6,730 nt of DNA from Alcaligenaceae bacterium (lineage in GTDB: Bacteria > Pseudomonadota > Gammaproteobacteria > Burkholderiales > Burkholderiaceae_B), in the NCBI GenBank assembly GCA_029265335.1, contig JAJUJN010000113.1:1-6730 (forward strand), in the 5' to 3' direction. How positions within the stretch are numbered: the first letter of the stretch is position 1; the number at the start of each line of letters is the position of its first letter. The notes below the pieces were generated by a model. It did no database searches, was not told the DNA's origin, and worked only from the letters and a program-made list of their open reading frames with translations. This document shows positions 5,174 to 6,730 of this stretch, one piece after another. The position numbers and the translations under genes are program-made.

Positions 5174-6730
5174 TTATTCAGGATGGGCCACCATCAGCGC
5201 CGGCCGAGAATGCAGCGATTGCAACGAATGCACCCGCAAGCCATCGCCATCACACATGAATTGCATGCCTTCCACGGCCGCACGGGCTCCGGCGATGGTG
5301 GTGTAGTAGGTAACACGGGCCGCCAGCGCGGAAGTGCGGATGGCACGCGAGTCATTGATGGCATTGCGCTTTTCTTCCACGGTGTTGATCACCAGCGCGA
5401 TGTCGCCATTCTTGAGCATATCCACAATGTGCGGCCGTCCTTCGGTCACCTTGTTCACCACCTGTACAGGGATGCCGGCCTGGTCGATGGCCGCCGCGGT
5501 GCCGCGGGTAGCCACCAACTTGAAGCCCAGCTCATGCAGGCCGCGCGCCACATCTACCGCCCGTGGCTTGTCGAGGTTGCGCACACTGATGAAGGCCACG
5601 CCCGCTTCCGGCAACGGCACGCTGGCGGCCAGCTGCGACTTCACGAATGCTTCGCCAAAGCTTTCGCCCACGCCCATGACTTCGCCCGTGGATTTCATTT
5701 CGGGACCAAGAATGGTATCGACCCCTGGAAACTTGACGAAAGGGAACACCGCTTCTTTAACCGAGTAGTAGTCGGGCAGCACCTCGCTGCCAATACCTTG
5801 CTCATCGAGCGTGATGCCAGCCATGGCGCGCGCCGCCACCTTGGCGAGCGACACTCCGGTGGCCTTCGACACATAAGGCACAGTGCGGGAGGCGCGCGGG
5901 TTCACTTCGAGCACATACACCGTGCCATTCTGGATGGCGAACTGCACGTTCATCAGACCCACCACATTCAGGGCTCTGGCCATCTGGGCGGTTTGACGCT
6001 TGAGCTCGTCGATGACTTCGGCCGATAGCGAGAACGGCGGCAGGCAGCAGGCAGAGTCACCCGAGTGCACGCCGGCCTGCTCGATGTGCTCCATCACGCC
6101 GCCGATGAACACGCGCTGGCCGTCGGCAATGCAATCCACGTCGACCTCGATCGCGTCGGACAGGAAGTGATCGAGCAGCACCGGGGAATCGTTGCTCACC
6201 TTCACCGCTTCGCGCATATAGCGCTCGAGATCGGCCTGATCGTGCACAATTTCCATCGCCCGACCGCCCAGTACGTAGCTGGGCCGCACCACCAATGGGT
6301 AGCCGATTTCGCTCGCCAGCGCCAACGCTTCGGCTTCAGTGCGTGCAGTGCGGTTGGGCGGCTGCTGCAGATTGAGTTTTTGCAGCAGCTTCTGGAAGCG
6401 CTCGCGGTCTTCGGCCACGTCGATCGACTCGGGGCTGGTACCGATGATGGGCACCCCGTTGGCTTCGAGCGCCTTGGCCAGCTTGAGCGGCGTTTGGCCA
6501 CCGTATTGCACGATGATGCCTACCGGTTGCTCCCGATGCACGACCTCGAGCACGTCTTCGAGCGTAAGCGGCTCGAAGTACAGGCGATCGGCCGTGTCGT
6601 AATCGGTGGACACGGTCTCGGGGTTACAATTGATCATGATGGTTTCGTAACCATCTTCTTTCAGCGCCAGCGCCGCATGCACGCAGCAGTAATCGAACTC
6701 GATGCCCTGACCGATGCGGTTGGGCCCACC
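5174..6730 (-). CDS. carB: Carbamoyl-phosphate synthase large subunit, C-terminal half (partial at right edge)
   Basis: CarB joins bicarbonate, ammonia from the CarA glutaminase subunit and two ATP to make carbamoyl phosphate for arginine and pyrimidine synthesis. The visible 518 residues correspond to about the second half of a protein near 1,080 residues; the frame is open through the last base with [16 protein letters not shown]. Numbering from that edge, the second ATP-grasp domain (carbamate phosphorylation) carries [13 protein letters not shown] (149-161), [19 protein letters not shown] (214-232) and the metal-binding EVNPRASRT (275-283; E275, N277). The regulatory MGS-like domain starts near 375 and keeps K388, T408, T411, K427 and N449 by alignment with E. 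coli nucleotide-site residues. The position matching E. coli T1017 appears to be V451. The C-terminus has about nine residues (ending AHPE) beyond the usual VxxLQxLH end. The internal GTG at 6682 is an ordinary Val codon, not a start. Confidence 0.97.
   Translation of the reverse strand, partial: GGPNRIGQGIEFDYCCVHAALALKEDGYETIMINCNPETVSTDYDTADRLYFEPLTLEDVLEVVHREQPVGIIVQYGGQTPLKLAKALEANGVPIIGTSPESIDVAEDRERFQKLLQKLNLQQPPNRTARTEAEALALASEIGYPLVVRPSYVLGGRAMEIVHDQADLERYMREAVKVSNDSPVLLDHFLSDAIEVDVDCIADGQRVFIGGVMEHIEQAGVHSGDSACCLPPFSLSAEVIDELKRQTAQMARALNVVGLMNVQFAIQNGTVYVLEVNPRASRTVPYVSKATGVSLAKVAARAMAGITLDEQGIGSEVLPDYYSVKEAVFPFVKFPGVDTILGPEMKSTGEVMGVGESFGEAFVKSQLAASVPLPEAGVAFISVRNLDKPRAVDVARGLHELGFKLVATRGTAAAIDQAGIPVQVVNKVTEGRPHIVDMLKNGDIALVINTVEEKRNAINDSRAIRTSALAARVTYYTTIAGARAAVEGMQFMCDGDGLRVHSLQSLHSRPALMVAHPE
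6361..6389. repeat. Perfect 9-bp inverted repeat inside carB
   Basis: GCTGCTGCA at 6361-6369 and TGCAGCAGC at 6381-6389 are exact reverse complements with an 11-base loop. They lie within the codons for QKLNLQQ in CarB. The arms come from repeated CTG and CAG codons (Leu and Gln), so codon preference alone may explain the hairpin. I assign no function. Confidence 0.4.

Noticed and set aside
4634..6028. Long plus-strand open frame (464 codons) antisense to carB and the start of the dehydrogenase/hydratase gene
   Set aside because: It is exactly codon-register antisense to both genes, where stops arise only opposite TTA, CTA or TCA codons, which are rare in GC-rich genes. The translation is His/Arg/Gln-rich with no recognisable domain, and it can cross the gap because carB and the fad gene share a frame.

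Overview
The window is GC-rich and strongly GC-biased at third codon positions. Its protein sequences look proteobacterial, most likely a betaproteobacterium of the order Burkholderiales. That placement is an inference from the style of the CarB C-terminus (an '[12 protein letters not shown]'-type stretch where E. coli has 'NTTSGRRAIEDS') and from the pairing of a FadN-type enzyme with a FadA-type thiolase; no species is claimed. Nothing suggests a mobile element, phage, CRISPR array, tRNA or rRNA. The content is core metabolism plus one transporter.

Layout from left to right. (1) 2-1450, plus strand: a DHA2-type major facilitator transporter whose reading frame is open to the left edge. (2) 1447-2646, minus strand: a degradative-type thiolase (FadA-like). 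Its stop codon interlocks tail-to-tail with that of the transporter. (3) 2660-5071, minus strand: a large two-enzyme beta-oxidation protein with the dehydrogenase half first and the enoyl-CoA hydratase half second (FadN architecture, the reverse of E. coli FadB). (4) 5072-5173: a 102-base gap holding a strong Shine-Dalgarno sequence, a possible -10 box, and a nested set of inverted repeats. (5) 5174-6730, minus strand: the C-terminal half of carbamoyl-phosphate synthase large subunit (CarB), cut by the right edge.

How the genes work together. The dehydrogenase/hydratase and the thiolase form a two-gene operon. Together they carry out the last three steps of a beta-oxidation turn: hydration of enoyl-CoA, oxidation of the 3-hydroxyacyl-CoA, and thiolysis of the 3-ketoacyl-CoA. 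The thiolase ribosome-binding site overlaps the stop codon of the upstream gene, so their translation is probably coupled. No acyl-CoA dehydrogenase or acyl-CoA ligase is present, so the first steps must be encoded elsewhere. CarB acts in arginine and pyrimidine synthesis; it lies upstream on the same strand with no visible intrinsic terminator, so read-through into the fad genes is possible. The transporter is convergent and has no demonstrated link to either pathway.

I found no convincing new system. The most interesting non-coding signal is the concentric inverted-repeat structure in the carB-fad gap, a candidate operator or leader structure controlling the beta-oxidation pair.
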